Below the pieces are notes generated by a model that did not search any database, was not told the origin of the DNA, and was given only the letters and a program-made list of their open reading frames with translations. 64,000 nucleotides of DNA. It comes from Candidatus Acidulodesulfobacterium acidiphilum (GTDB lineage Bacteria; SZUA-79; Acidulodesulfobacterales; Acidulodesulfobacteraceae). Position 1 is the first letter of the stretch, and each line of letters opens with the position of its first letter. The position numbers and the translations under genes were made by a program. The stretch lies in the NCBI GenBank assembly GCA_008534395.1, contig SHMQ01000001.1:170255-234254 (forward strand), given 5' to 3'. Positions 55,679 to 63,927 of the stretch are shown here, piece by piece.

Positions 55679-55748
55679 CGCCGCTTTATTTTATTTTTAT
55701 CGTTCAGCCGGCACACCCCCGGACGATAATAGAATAAATAAAGCGGCG
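55679..55748. promoter_or_regulatory. Long GC-clamped hairpin in the ric-porin intergenic region
   Basis: CGCCGCTTTATTTT (55679-55692) and AATAAATAAAGCGGCG (55733-55748) form a long stem, capped by ATCGT/ACGAT and a GCCGG/CCCGG-type inner fold, followed by TTTTTT on the plus strand. It sits between divergent genes, where a terminator has no upstream gene to end. It may stop a transcript that starts in the intergenic region, such as a small RNA. The remaining bases 55517-55678 and 55755-55957 hold AT-rich promoter DNA without genes. Confidence 0.55.
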
Positions 55749-55957
55749 TTTTTTATTTTATTGAAATTCGTTTTATGCAGATTCTCCCTAATGCATTTTT
55801 ATATTTAAAATTAAATCGTAAAATAGCTCCTTCAATAATATTGTTACGAAAATTTAACATAATTGTAATAATCTTGTAACATTTGTTTGTTAGAATAAGT
55901 ATGGAAACGGAAAAATATATTAATTAAGCAACTTAAATTGAAAGAGAGGAGGAAGTC

Positions 55958-57514
55958 ATGTACGAAATTAACGAGACACAAAAGACTATGCGCTTGAACA
56001 TGTTGCCGACATTTATATTTGCAACGGCCGCAGTCCTTGCATTAGTCTTTGCGTTCAGCGGGGCAGGGAAGGCTTACGCATCGGGAGCGGCCCTTTACGA
56101 AAACCCCAACACCGGCGAAATATTTTTAAAGCCGGGACCCGGCAGGGTAAAAGTAGGACAGAGCGTCATCAATCAGCTGTTAAAACCGAACGCAAAAAAG
56201 ACGACGGAGCAGATTAAAAATTTAAAAACTACCGAAAAGAAACTCGAGACTTCGCTTAAAACCGTCAAGAGTCAAACGCTTCCTGCGTGGACTAAACATG
56301 TTTCATTAGGCGCATTGATTTATATGGGTTACGGTTATTATACTCAGACGGGATTAACGGAAGGTTCGATGCAGCTTGAAGAAAATCCGCCTGCAAGCGG
56401 CAATAACGGCTATAATGCATTTAACGTGAACAGGGCGTACTTAATATTCCTGTATCATCAGGACAACTGGTTCTTAAAAGTTACGCCGAATTTTTTCAAA
56501 ACGAATAATTCCGGATCTACCGGCGGAAACCAGTATTTCAGGCTTAAATACGCATTTTTGCAGTTCAATCATGTTTACGATGCAAACGGTTGGACGGTTA
56601 ACCTTAAAGCAGGGCAGTTTCCGACCCCTATGGTCGCATGGGAAGACGGCTTATTGGGTTATCACGTCGCGGAAAGAACCCCGTGGGGTTTCTTAAACGT
56701 AACCTCTACACAGGCGGGACTCGGCGTTTCCGGCAAATACAGGTCTAACGGAAGGGTTTACCTTGCATATAACGCTGGTTTCTTTGATAACGCCGCATTT
56801 CACGCCAACGAAACGGTGGACCAGAAATCTCCTCAGGCAAGATTAACTATTTATCCATTAGGAGCGGATTCCGGTTTAAACGGACTCAGCATCAGCGGAT
56901 ATTATGCCTGGGCTGAAGACAATTCAAGTTTTGGAGATGCCGCTATAGGTCCAAATACCAACAGTCCAGAAACAAGAGTTTCGGCGGTATTAGATTATAA
57001 AACGCCGAACGCAAATATCGCACTGCAGTACGATTATGCAATAAACCACGTCGTGGAACCGGGCGCAGGCGAAAGCGGGGATAACGACAGTTATTGCGGA
57101 ATAGAATCGGACGTTTACGGTTGTTACACATCCAGCACTATGCCGCCAATAACAAGTTTATACGACGGTCATAACGTCGAACACGGTTACGACGCTTTCG
57201 GATACTACAATATTCCTAATACGAGATTTGGAGTTTTCGGGCTTATACAGAGATATTATTATGAGGCTACAAATTACAATACTAACGGCGATTCATTGAC
57301 CGGCGGCAATCCTTTCGATTTTCAGAGAAGCGTAGCCGGCGTCGCTTACCGTCTCAATAAACACGTAACGCTTACCGCCGACTGGCAGAACTACCAATTT
57401 TTAAATGCCAGCAATTATAGAAGTTTAGCTTCGACAAGTACGCAATATTTAGAATACGGCCAGTGGATGGGGCAGACCAACGCCTTTTTCATGCAGGCAA
57501 GGATTGCATTCTAG
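55958..57514 (+). CDS. Outer-membrane porin-like protein
   Basis: 518 residues: signal peptide with a long N-terminal tail (cut probably after KAYA, about residue 42), a short helical coiled segment (about 75-110), then beta-barrel strands typical of OprP/OprO or selective porins, rich in Tyr/Phe/Gly and ending ARIAF with a C-terminal Phe. The substrate is unknown. A strong RBS (AGAGGAGGA) and a terminator immediately after suggest high expression as a monocistron. The SLR-like coil may anchor it to peptidoglycan (inference). Confidence 0.85.
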   Translation: MYEINETQKTMRLNMLPTFIFATAAVLALVFAFSGAGKAYASGAALYENPNTGEIFLKPGPGRVKVGQSVINQLLKPNAKKTTEQIKNLKTTEKKLETSLKTVKSQTLPAWTKHVSLGALIYMGYGYYTQTGLTEGSMQLEENPPASGNNGYNAFNVNRAYLIFLYHQDNWFLKVTPNFFKTNNSGSTGGNQYFRLKYAFLQFNHVYDANGWTVNLKAGQFPTPMVAWEDGLLGYHVAERTPWGFLNVTSTQAGLGVSGKYRSNGRVYLAYNAGFFDNAAFHANETVDQKSPQARLTIYPLGADSGLNGLSISGYYAWAEDNSSFGDAAIGPNTNSPETRVSAVLDYKTPNANIALQYDYAINHVVEPGAGESGDNDSYCGIESDVYGCYTSSTMPPITSLYDGHNVEHGYDAFGYYNIPNTRFGVFGLIQRYYYEATNYNTNGDSLTGGNPFDFQRSVAGVAYRLNKHVTLTADWQNYQFLNASNYRSLASTSTQYLEYGQWMGQTNAFFMQARIAF

Positions 57515-57553
57515 ACTCTTGACTTAATAGCTTTTCTCTCTAGCACCTCCCTG

Positions 57554-57586
57554 ATACCCGCCCTAAAAAGCGGGTATTTTTGTTTT
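57554..57586 (+). terminator. Intrinsic terminator after the porin gene
   Basis: ATACCCGC (57554-57561) and GCGGGTAT (57570-57577) form an 8-bp stem with an 8-base loop, followed by TTTTTGTTTT. Confidence 0.85.
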
Positions 57587-57721
57587 AAAATTTGATATAA
57601 TCAATATATGTTATTAATAAAAAAAAGGTATCTGATTTATTTATTTTCTTACTTCATTAAACTTAATAAGTATTTTACCACGTATAAAAAAAGTATCGAC
57701 ATTACAGAGGAAGTTTCTATG

Positions 57722-58171
57722 TTATAGGTTCGTTAAAGCCTTATTATCCCTGTATTTAGACCATGATATTTTCTGGTCTAACATAGATATTTTTGAAAAT
57801 CTTTTTCTGAAAGAAATTATTTTACCGATAGAACTTTCGGACATACCTATATCCGCCGCAAATGTTATATTTTGCTTTAAAAGATAGAAACCTAGGTCGT
57901 TAAGCCTTTCTATAAAACGTATTATATTTTCGCCTATTAGCCAATACAAACGGGGGTCGGCTTTCTTCTTAGAACGCATAGTGGCTTCCGACAGCAATCC
58001 TCTTATATCGCCTAATAAAATCGTATAGTCGGTTTCGATAAAACTTAATTCCCGCCTAATATTTTTAGTCTCATCGTTAAGCTTATCAATCGAAGTAGCA
58101 GCTTTGTATCTACCTGTGAGTTTATCTTTTATTATTTTTAAAGGAAATTTTTCTTTTGTTTTTTCTTTCAT
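57722..58171 (-). CDS. Small YhcG/DUF1016-N-like partner of the GHKL ATPase
   Basis: 149 residues, helical. The part DIRGLLSEATMRSKKKADPRLYWLIGENIIRFIERL, GMSESSIGKIISFRKRFSK and the terminal ISWSKYRD resemble the N-terminal domain of YhcG (DUF1016), where a LYWxIG helix and a SWSHY motif recur. The PDDEXK nuclease that usually follows is absent; the protein stops at once. It is translationally coupled to the ATPase gene (ATGA overlap at 58168-58171), so it likely acts as its partner. The match is weak and needs a profile search. Confidence 0.6.
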   Translation of the reverse strand: MKEKTKEKFPLKIIKDKLTGRYKAATSIDKLNDETKNIRRELSFIETDYTILLGDIRGLLSEATMRSKKKADPRLYWLIGENIIRFIERLNDLGFYLLKQNITFAADIGMSESSIGKIISFRKRFSKISMLDQKISWSKYRDNKALTNL

Positions 58172-59715
58172 GCTTCTTTTCCCCAGTCCGATAAAAAGCG
58201 GTTTATAAATGCTTGCAAAGATTTTTGTTCTTGCAGATAACCCGATAAGACAAATGCGGTTGAAACGACGATATGGTATTTCTCTCCGCCGCTTTTTGCA
58301 ATTCTTTTGAAAGCCGGATGCTCATTATTTATCCAGACCGTTCCTTCTTCTATTTTCCCTAATTCGTTCAAATCTTTATTATCGTAAAACCCGATCATTA
58401 ATCCGGGCGGCTTTCTTTTTCCTTCCTGCGGCAGTCCGTTATTTAGTTCGCCGATATCTAAGTTCGGGAGACCACCGTTTTCGTTTTCTCTATTTTTTGC
58501 ATTTTCTTCCGCTTTGCCATCATTAACATCGTGGTTTATAGCAGTTTTTTCGAGATTTTCCTCAACGGCTGTTCCTGATTCCGAAGCAGATGTATCGTCT
58601 AAAACGCCGATAGTGGCTTCGAATTTTTTTCTTCTGCCGAGCAAAGGATCTAATTCGGGAAAATCGTTAAGCATATTATCGAGAATCCCGCGAATTTCTT
58701 TTTCCAAAGGACGCAATTCTTTTGCGGGTTTTTCTCGTGATTCGTTTATTTCGCCGAATTCTTTTAAAATAGGTTCTATAACTTCCTGAACGGCTTTGCG
58801 GTAGCGGTAATATTTCTGAAGGCTTGCCGTATCTTTTAAAAAATCGGCTTTATTGGTGGTTAAAATTAACGAAAGACCCGGCATTTCTACTACTCCCGAT
58901 ATATAATCCGGATTTTTTGCAGAAATTCCCAGCCAGTCCCATCCGTGTTTTATGACTTTTCCGCAAGTAGATATCGCTACGCCCCTTTTTTCTTCGTCGA
59001 GCGGTTCTTTATATTTTCTGACGAAACCTACCCCGACGGGTTTCCCCTTTTTTCCGAAATGGATTTTAAAGGCATTGCTCTTTTCGAACTGCATCATTTC
59101 GGATAAATTTATTTTTTCTTCATTAACGTAAAAATTTATGCCGTTTTTATAAATAAACCTTAAAGCAGTTTGAAAAGTCGGATCAAGTATTGTATAAAAA
59201 TGTTTTTGAATAGTTTTCCTAATAAACTCTGGGTTAAGCAGTTCGGAATGATTTGATTTAAAAAATATCGATACGGCGGTTCCGTGATGTGGATTAAGCA
59301 ATTTTGAATCGGTCGATGCCGGCGTTATATATTTCCATGGTGCCTTTTCATCGTTTTCGAGTTTCCATCTTGTTGCGCCGCGGAAATTTCCGTTTGCCGT
59401 TTCCGTAATAACTTCTTTTGCTATAAGCAGGGATAATTTTGCGCCGACGCCCGCAAAACCGATGCCCATGCCTCTGGTCTTTGTCGTCGACGCGATATTG
59501 TGATATCCGTCCAATTCTTTTTTATTCATTCCTTTTCCGTTATCTATAACGGTCAGGATATATTTTTGAGAATCGACGATAAACCTTATATCGCTTGCAT
59601 GAGAATCGAGCGAATTAGCGACGAGTTCTGTAACGATAACTTCTTCCTGCGGGAAAGGATAGGAATCGCGTATATCTTCCAACAGATGATGTAAATTTAC
59701 CTTTGTTTCGCCCAT
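58168..59715 (-). CDS. GHKL-type ATPase (Hsp90/MutL/MORC-like), putative defence ATPase
   Basis: 515 residues. GHKL motifs: N-box ELVANSLDSH (Glu30, Asn34, Asp37), G1 box DNGKG (58-62) and G2-type RGMGIGFAGVGAKLS near 82-96. A transducer-like domain follows (VAISTCGKVIKHGWDWLG), then a charged, low-complexity linker (about 355-420) and a C-terminal domain (GTVWINNEHPAFKRIAKSG). No kinase, DNA-gyrase or nuclease domain is seen. This is a ATP-clamp protein working with the small downstream partner; a defence role is inferred from this pairing and context. Confidence 0.75.
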   Translation of the reverse strand: MGETKVNLHHLLEDIRDSYPFPQEEVIVTELVANSLDSHASDIRFIVDSQKYILTVIDNGKGMNKKELDGYHNIASTTKTRGMGIGFAGVGAKLSLLIAKEVITETANGNFRGATRWKLENDEKAPWKYITPASTDSKLLNPHHGTAVSIFFKSNHSELLNPEFIRKTIQKHFYTILDPTFQTALRFIYKNGINFYVNEEKINLSEMMQFEKSNAFKIHFGKKGKPVGVGFVRKYKEPLDEEKRGVAISTCGKVIKHGWDWLGISAKNPDYISGVVEMPGLSLILTTNKADFLKDTASLQKYYRYRKAVQEVIEPILKEFGEINESREKPAKELRPLEKEIRGILDNMLNDFPELDPLLGRRKKFEATIGVLDDTSASESGTAVEENLEKTAINHDVNDGKAEENAKNRENENGGLPNLDIGELNNGLPQEGKRKPPGLMIGFYDNKDLNELGKIEEGTVWINNEHPAFKRIAKSGGEKYHIVVSTAFVLSGYLQEQKSLQAFINRFLSDWGKEA

Positions 59716-59735
59716 TTGTGTTTCTTTGCCGGCAT

Positions 59736-60095
59736 TTATTTTAATGAATTAAGGTAATAAGCAATATATTTAACCTGTTTATTTGTTAAAATTTGCGAAC
59801 AGTATGGATCCATTCTGCAGCTTCTAATTGCCTTTTCCGTCTGCTTAAGCGAAAGATTTTTATTTCCCCAACCGGCAAGCGTTACTATATTGTCGATTCT
59901 TTTTCTTTTAACGAAAGAATGGCAGCGGATACACCCCGATTTTATAACAATTCTTTTGCCTTTTAATATATTAAGTTTACGGTTGGTTCTAACGAAAGAC
60001 TTCTTATGTAAAGCAAAACTATTTTTAACTAAGATAAATAAAAATACGGTAAAGAATAAAAAAGAAGTTAATAAAAATATTTTTCTGATAGTCAT
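59736..60095 (-). CDS. Monoheme c-type cytochrome-like protein
   Basis: 119 residues with an N-terminal signal/anchor (about 1-28), one CxxCH (Cys55-Cys58-His59, GCIRCHSF) and a possible axial Met in SCRMDPYC, followed by a TNKQVKYIAYYLNSL cytochrome c C-terminal helix. It is exported and would carry electrons in the periplasm. Two more Cys (CRMDPYC) could form a disulfide. It lies 20 bases upstream of the GHKL gene, but whether it belongs to that system is uncertain. Confidence 0.8.
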   Translation of the reverse strand: MTIRKIFLLTSFLFFTVFLFILVKNSFALHKKSFVRTNRKLNILKGKRIVIKSGCIRCHSFVKRKRIDNIVTLAGWGNKNLSLKQTEKAIRSCRMDPYCSQILTNKQVKYIAYYLNSLK

Positions 60096-60202
60096 TTAAA
60101 ATCTCCGTTTAAAGTTTTAATTTTATATAACTTTTATATTATAGCATCCAGATGAATATTTTCAATTAAAACTTATATATTCTTTTTTGTTGTTCTACCA
60201 AC

Positions 60203-60660
60203 ATGATAATGTCACTTATTACCAAAATAATAATGTCACCTTTAAGGTAATGCTATAAAATATTCTCCTGTAATTATTCTATGGGGAGGATACAATGGCA
60301 AGGGACATTATCATGGCGACGCGAACAGAGCTAAACAGACTGCACGTAATTAAAAAGATTTTAGAAGGCGGCATTACGCAAGCCAAAGCGGCGGAACTGC
60401 TTTCGTTATCCTTAAGGCAGGTAAAAAGATTAGTTAAAAAAGTAAAATTAACCGGCGATGGTGCGGTCGTGCATTCCTTACGAGGAAAACCTTCGCATAG
60501 GAAACTTTCGGACGAGGTTAGATTAAAAGTGTTAAATCTATATAAAGAAAATTATACAGACTTCGGACCTACGCTATTTTCCGAAGACCTCTCTGACAGT
60601 CAAACAATTGATGGAATTGTTATTAAAAATCCGTTTATTGTCGATAAAATAAGCAAATAA
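60203..60660 (+). mobile_element. Truncated ISNCY-like insertion sequence
   Basis: Only the left end remains: two repeats of AATGTCAC (60208-60215 and 60232-60239), typical of transposase-binding ends, followed by a transposase gene start. No matching right end is seen between 60660 and 61447. This looks like an old insertion cut by a deletion. Confidence 0.6.
60295..60660 (+). pseudogene. Truncated transposase, HTH N-terminus only
   Basis: The first 95 residues are a DNA-binding HTH (ITQAKAAELLSLSLRQVKRLVKKV) followed by HSLRGKPSHRKLS and YTDFGPTLFSE, matching the N-terminus of ISNCY/IS481-like transposases (RGxPS and DFGPTLA). The catalytic DDE region should follow but is absent; residues after about 97 (SQTIDGIVIKNPFIVDKISK) are unrelated. 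The protein could still bind DNA but cannot transpose. Confidence 0.75.
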
Positions 60661-60702
60661 AAGCATATTAAATGTTAAAGTCGTTTGTTATCATTAAAAG
60701 CG

Positions 60703-61125
60703 TCAGCGTTTATTTATTTGTTTTATTAACGATTGCCTTATTTTATCAATAGTTTTTATAAATTTGCGGGCAATTTCTACAGCTCTTTTTGCCTCAGGCT
60801 CGGTTACTTCCGAAAAATCATCATAGTCTGCTTCATTTCTTAAAGACATTAATTCCTGGTATATTTTTCCGGTTTCAAGATTAACCGCTTTGTCTTTTAC
60901 GAAATGAAGCGAAAACATGGTTTTGACGCCGTCGTGTTTCGCAGGATCAATACCTTTTAAAATAAGCAGTGACCTTGCGGCATGATATACGGAATAGTAG
61001 CTTCTGTTTGCCGATGTTTTAAATCTCTTGGATTTTAGGTTAAATAAGGCATCTTCAAGCATTTCATTTGATTTTTGAAATCTTAAATCAGATAATGCCG
61101 TTTTTTCGTCACGGGTTAATTCCAT
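60703..61125 (-). CDS. HEPN domain protein of an MNT/HEPN pair
   Basis: 140 residues from the ATG at 61125: KSNEMLEDALFNLKSKRFKTSANRSYYSVYHAARSLLILKG and SLRNEADYDDF, the common HEPN form (R-x-x-A-D-Y in place of the RxxxxxH RNase motif). The lack of His makes RNase activity uncertain. It overlaps the nucleotidyltransferase gene upstream by 17 bases. In such pairs the MNT partner can AMPylate and silence the HEPN toxin. GGAG upstream supports the ATG rather than the TTG at 61134. Confidence 0.82.
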   Translation of the reverse strand: MELTRDEKTALSDLRFQKSNEMLEDALFNLKSKRFKTSANRSYYSVYHAARSLLILKGIDPAKHDGVKTMFSLHFVKDKAVNLETGKIYQELMSLRNEADYDDFSEVTEPEAKRAVEIARKFIKTIDKIRQSLIKQINKR

Positions 61126-61447
61126 ATAAAACAACTCCGTCTTTTTTAATGTTTTGATAAAAACCTGTTTTAAATCTTTTGTTATTATTAAATGAATGCA
61201 ATGGAACTATTGTTACGGAAAATGGGATACCTGTTTTAATTTCTTCCTCATAAAAAATATCGTTTATAAAAGAAATTTCCTTAAGCGATTTTTTACCTAC
61301 GACTACAAGAACGTCCATATCGGAATCTTCCGAAAAATCGCCCCTTACCCGTGAACCGAAAGCCGTGACGCTCATTATATTGCTTCCTGCCTCGGTTTTT
61401 ATTTTGTCTATAATTCTTTTAAATGAATCGGTTTCATATGAATACAT
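61109..61447 (-). CDS. MNT-type minimal nucleotidyltransferase
   Basis: 112 residues with the Pol-beta superfamily motif AFGSRVRGDFSEDSDMDVLVVV (G-S ... D-x-D) at about 29-50. A later VTIVPLH carries the third beta strand. It precedes and overlaps the HEPN gene, the standard toxin-antitoxin-like arrangement. It is the second MNT-type module in this window; the first is fused to HsdS at 17998. Confidence 0.85.
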   Translation of the reverse strand: MYSYETDSFKRIIDKIKTEAGSNIMSVTAFGSRVRGDFSEDSDMDVLVVVGKKSLKEISFINDIFYEEEIKTGIPFSVTIVPLHSFNNNKRFKTGFYQNIKKDGVVLYGINP

Positions 61448-61510
61448 ATAATTATTTTATCATAATTCAACAATAAAAGTGTTGCGTAGTGAAAAAGAAA
61501 TTTCGTTTTT

Positions 61511-61524
61511 AAAGGTGTCAGATT
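61511..61524. repeat. Second copy of the AAAGGTGTCAGATT core
   Basis: The 14-base core is identical to one arm of the 30663-30772 inverted-repeat element. A related AAAGGTATCTGATT occurs near 57626-57639. The adjacent 61540-61580 contains CCCGATTGGG and CAACCCGAC with partial symmetry. It may be a decayed half-element. Confidence 0.35.
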
Positions 61525-61634
61525 TATTTATTCTTTTACTCCCGATTGGGTTTACGGGCAAATCAACCCGACTAAGAAGAAAATTAAAAGCATTTATTTT
61601 CACTTACATTCTCCATTTTTATTTTTAAATCTGA

Positions 61635-61640
61635 TATAAT
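61635..61640 (+). promoter_or_regulatory. -10 element directly before the TIM-barrel gene start (leaderless transcript candidate)
   Basis: TGATATAAT ends 6 bases before the ATG at 61647. Transcription from this extended -10 would start at or a base from the start codon. No Shine-Dalgarno is visible, which fits leaderless translation. Confidence 0.5.
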
Positions 61641-61646
61641 CAAGAC

Positions 61647-62585
61647 ATGTTTTACGATAATTTTAATAAAGACGGCGGTCTTAGTTTCGGAATAAATACC
61701 GATTCGTTTTTCGGCATCGGGTTCGGGCTTCTCGGAGATAATAATCCTGGTCGCCTGCAAGCATCGTTCGACGGTTTCTTTAATCTTTTAGATTCGTATA
61801 AAATAAGAAATATCGAGATAAATACAGAGATAGAGCAGTTAAACCCCGGTTCTTTGCAAAAATTTATTCTTCCTTCTATAAACGCTTTTTCTTCAAATTA
61901 TTCAAAATCTTCAAAATCACCGCTCCCCCTTTCCGTTTCTATCCATCTTCCTTATCTTCAGCTTAATCCGGCAAGCCCTTTAGAAGAGTACAGGCGGGTT
62001 TCCGTTAAAGCGATTGTTGAGGCAATAAATGCCTGTCGGGGGTTGGACGTTAAAAAATTCGTTATTCATCTTACTTCCGAATTTGAAGATTCAATTATGT
62101 TTTTTCCTATCGAAGAAAAAGCAAAAAAGGTTTTAATCGATATTGCCGTCCGTCAGGCAAAGAAAAGCATGTCCGATATATTAAAAGAAACTAAACTGAC
62201 GCCGGAAGTTTTTGCTTTAGAAAATCTTGAAGTTTTCCCGTTCGATTATCTATATCCGATAGTCGAAGAATTAGGTATATCTGTCTGTTTCGATATGGGA
62301 CACTGGGGCTTAAACGGTTTTATGCCGGAGGATTTTCTAAAAAAATTCAGCATTAACCGAATAGGCGAAATACATATTCAGGATATGTCGGAAAAAAGAA
62401 CCGACTTAAGAACCACAATAAGAAACGAACATAGACCGCTGGGAACCGGCATTTTAAACCCCGCCGGATTTTTCAGTTCTCTTATCGGGAACGGGCAATT
62501 TTCCGGACCTTTGATAATAGAAAACAGGTCTAAAGAAGATTTAATTTCTTCTTTAGACTATTTGAGATCAGGTAATTTTATATAA
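61647..62585 (+). CDS. Xylose-isomerase-like TIM-barrel protein (AP endonuclease 2 superfamily)
   Basis: 312 residues with the metal-binding pattern of this superfamily: HLPYLQLNP, VIHLTSEF, ALENLE, VCFDMGHW, EIHIQDM and HRPLGTGILN. Substrates in the family range from sugars to DNA to cobamides (CbiR-type phosphodiesterase). A cobamide role is attractive given the riboswitch at 12426, but I cannot prove it from sequence. The MFS gene starts 9 bases after it, so a transported compound is another option. Confidence 0.82.
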   Translation: MFYDNFNKDGGLSFGINTDSFFGIGFGLLGDNNPGRLQASFDGFFNLLDSYKIRNIEINTEIEQLNPGSLQKFILPSINAFSSNYSKSSKSPLPLSVSIHLPYLQLNPASPLEEYRRVSVKAIVEAINACRGLDVKKFVIHLTSEFEDSIMFFPIEEKAKKVLIDIAVRQAKKSMSDILKETKLTPEVFALENLEVFPFDYLYPIVEELGISVCFDMGHWGLNGFMPEDFLKKFSINRIGEIHIQDMSEKRTDLRTTIRNEHRPLGTGILNPAGFFSSLIGNGQFSGPLIIENRSKEDLISSLDYLRSGNFI

Positions 62586-62593
62586 TATCCTGA

Positions 62594-63844
62594 ATGAATA
62601 TCTTTAAAAATTCAAGAAATCCATCTATTCAGCCTGTTCGCTTCTTCACCGCGCCCCTTCTGCTTTCTTCCGCCGGAATGTTTTTGGACGGTTATTCGTT
62701 AACCGTAATCGCATTCGCTATAATACTTATCAATCCTTATTTCCGCCTGAATACTTTAGAGTCCGGTTTAATCATAGCGTCAGTAGTGTTAGGCAGTATA
62801 ATAGGTGCATTGCTGATAGGATATTTCAGCGACGTTTTCGGGAGAAAATCGGTTTATATTTTAAATATGGCAGTTTTTGTTATATCGGGCATCGTATCTG
62901 CATTGTCGGTAAATTTTATAATGTTATTTTTATCCCGCATTGCTTTGGGCGTTGCGGTCGGAGCCGATTATCCGGTATCGAATTCATATATTGCTGAAAC
63001 TGCTCCCGAGGCGTTAAGGGGCAAGCATCTTTCTTTTGCAGGACTGTCGTTCGGCATAGGTTCGATATTTTCTTCTTTAACTGCGGCGGCTCTTTTTCCT
63101 TTCGGACCCGAAATGTGGCGTTTTATGCTCGGTATCGGCGTAATTCCGGCATTCGTAGTAATGTTTTTAAGAATTTCAATGCCCGAATCGGCAAGATGGA
63201 TAAATGCAAAACGCATTAAAGAGAAATATAAAAAAAATAAATTATATATAGAAGGAATGTTTTCCAAGGCGCATATAAAAAATACTCTGCTGTATTCTTT
63301 TATCTGGTTTTTATATGATATCGGGGCATACGGCATAGGGCTTTTAATTCCGTTAATCTTTAAAAAAAGCGGATTTATTTCAAACGAAGAAAATGCGCTT
63401 ATAACCTCTTCAATTCTTTTAACAGGCATAGCAAGTTCCGCAGTTGGGCTTTTAAATATCGATAGAATCGGAAGAAAAAATATACAGCTTGCCGGTTTTG
63501 CGGGAATGGGCATTTCCCTTTTTCTTATTCCTTACTTTTACGGCACGTTAGCCGGTCTTACAGCCGTAATTTTTATTGCCGAAATTTTTAATTCTTTAGC
63601 GTCTTTAACGGTAGGGATTTTTCCCGCCGAGCTGTCGCATACGTCTTTCAGGTCGTCCGCTTACGGATTTTCGGCAACGGCGGGCAAAATAGGAGCGGTA
63701 TGCGGAGTTTTAATAATGACGTATTTCGTCGGGAATAATAAAGATTTAGGCTATTACGCCGTAGCAGGTTTAATATCGGCAGCCTTTTTCCTTTCTTTTT
63801 TTCTGCCGGAAACGGGAAATAAACGGCTTGACGAAATTAAATAA
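62594..63844 (+). CDS. MFS transporter (sugar porter/AAHS-like)
   Basis: 416 residues and 12 membrane segments: motif A FSDVFGRKSVYILNM, ALGVAVGADYPVSNSYIAETAPEALRGKHLSF in TM4-5 typical of sugar or organic-acid porters, and a second NIDRIGRKNIQL between TM8 and TM9. The substrate is unknown. It shares a transcript with the TIM-barrel enzyme, so a common substrate such as a sugar acid or cobamide-like compound is possible. Confidence 0.9.
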   Translation: MNIFKNSRNPSIQPVRFFTAPLLLSSAGMFLDGYSLTVIAFAIILINPYFRLNTLESGLIIASVVLGSIIGALLIGYFSDVFGRKSVYILNMAVFVISGIVSALSVNFIMLFLSRIALGVAVGADYPVSNSYIAETAPEALRGKHLSFAGLSFGIGSIFSSLTAAALFPFGPEMWRFMLGIGVIPAFVVMFLRISMPESARWINAKRIKEKYKKNKLYIEGMFSKAHIKNTLLYSFIWFLYDIGAYGIGLLIPLIFKKSGFISNEENALITSSILLTGIASSAVGLLNIDRIGRKNIQLAGFAGMGISLFLIPYFYGTLAGLTAVIFIAEIFNSLASLTVGIFPAELSHTSFRSSAYGFSATAGKIGAVCGVLIMTYFVGNNKDLGYYAVAGLISAAFFLSFFLPETGNKRLDEIK

Positions 63845-63851
63845 TAAGAAG

Positions 63852-63927
63852 CCGTTCCGATTTTTCCGTTCCGATTTTTCTGTTGTCAACTTTTAATTTG
63901 TCTATTGAATTTAACTTTTAATTTGTC
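63852..63927. repeat. Two short repeats at the right edge, possible IS end
   Basis: CCGTTCCGATTTTT is tandemly repeated at 63852-63865 and 63866-63879. AACTTTTAATTTGTC occurs at 63888-63902 and 63913-63927, 25 bases apart, like the transposase sites at the ends of many IS elements. The element would continue beyond the window. Confidence 0.45.

Noticed and set aside
57622..57650. Third copy of the GGTGTCAGATTTATT element
   Set aside because: AAAGGTATCTGATTTATTTATT is similar to 61511 but has several differences and no inverted partner, so it is noted only as a possible relic.
57608..57727. 39-codon plus-strand frame (MLLIKKRYLIYLFSYF) with TATAAT 6 bases upstream
   Set aside because: No RBS and no recognisable protein; it overlaps the end of the minus-strand YhcG-like gene. 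The leaderless arrangement resembles that at 61635, but low complexity makes it likely chance.
60703..61447. Classic RNase-type HEPN toxin
   Set aside because: The R-x4-6-H motif is not present (RNEADYDD instead), so RNase activity was not claimed.
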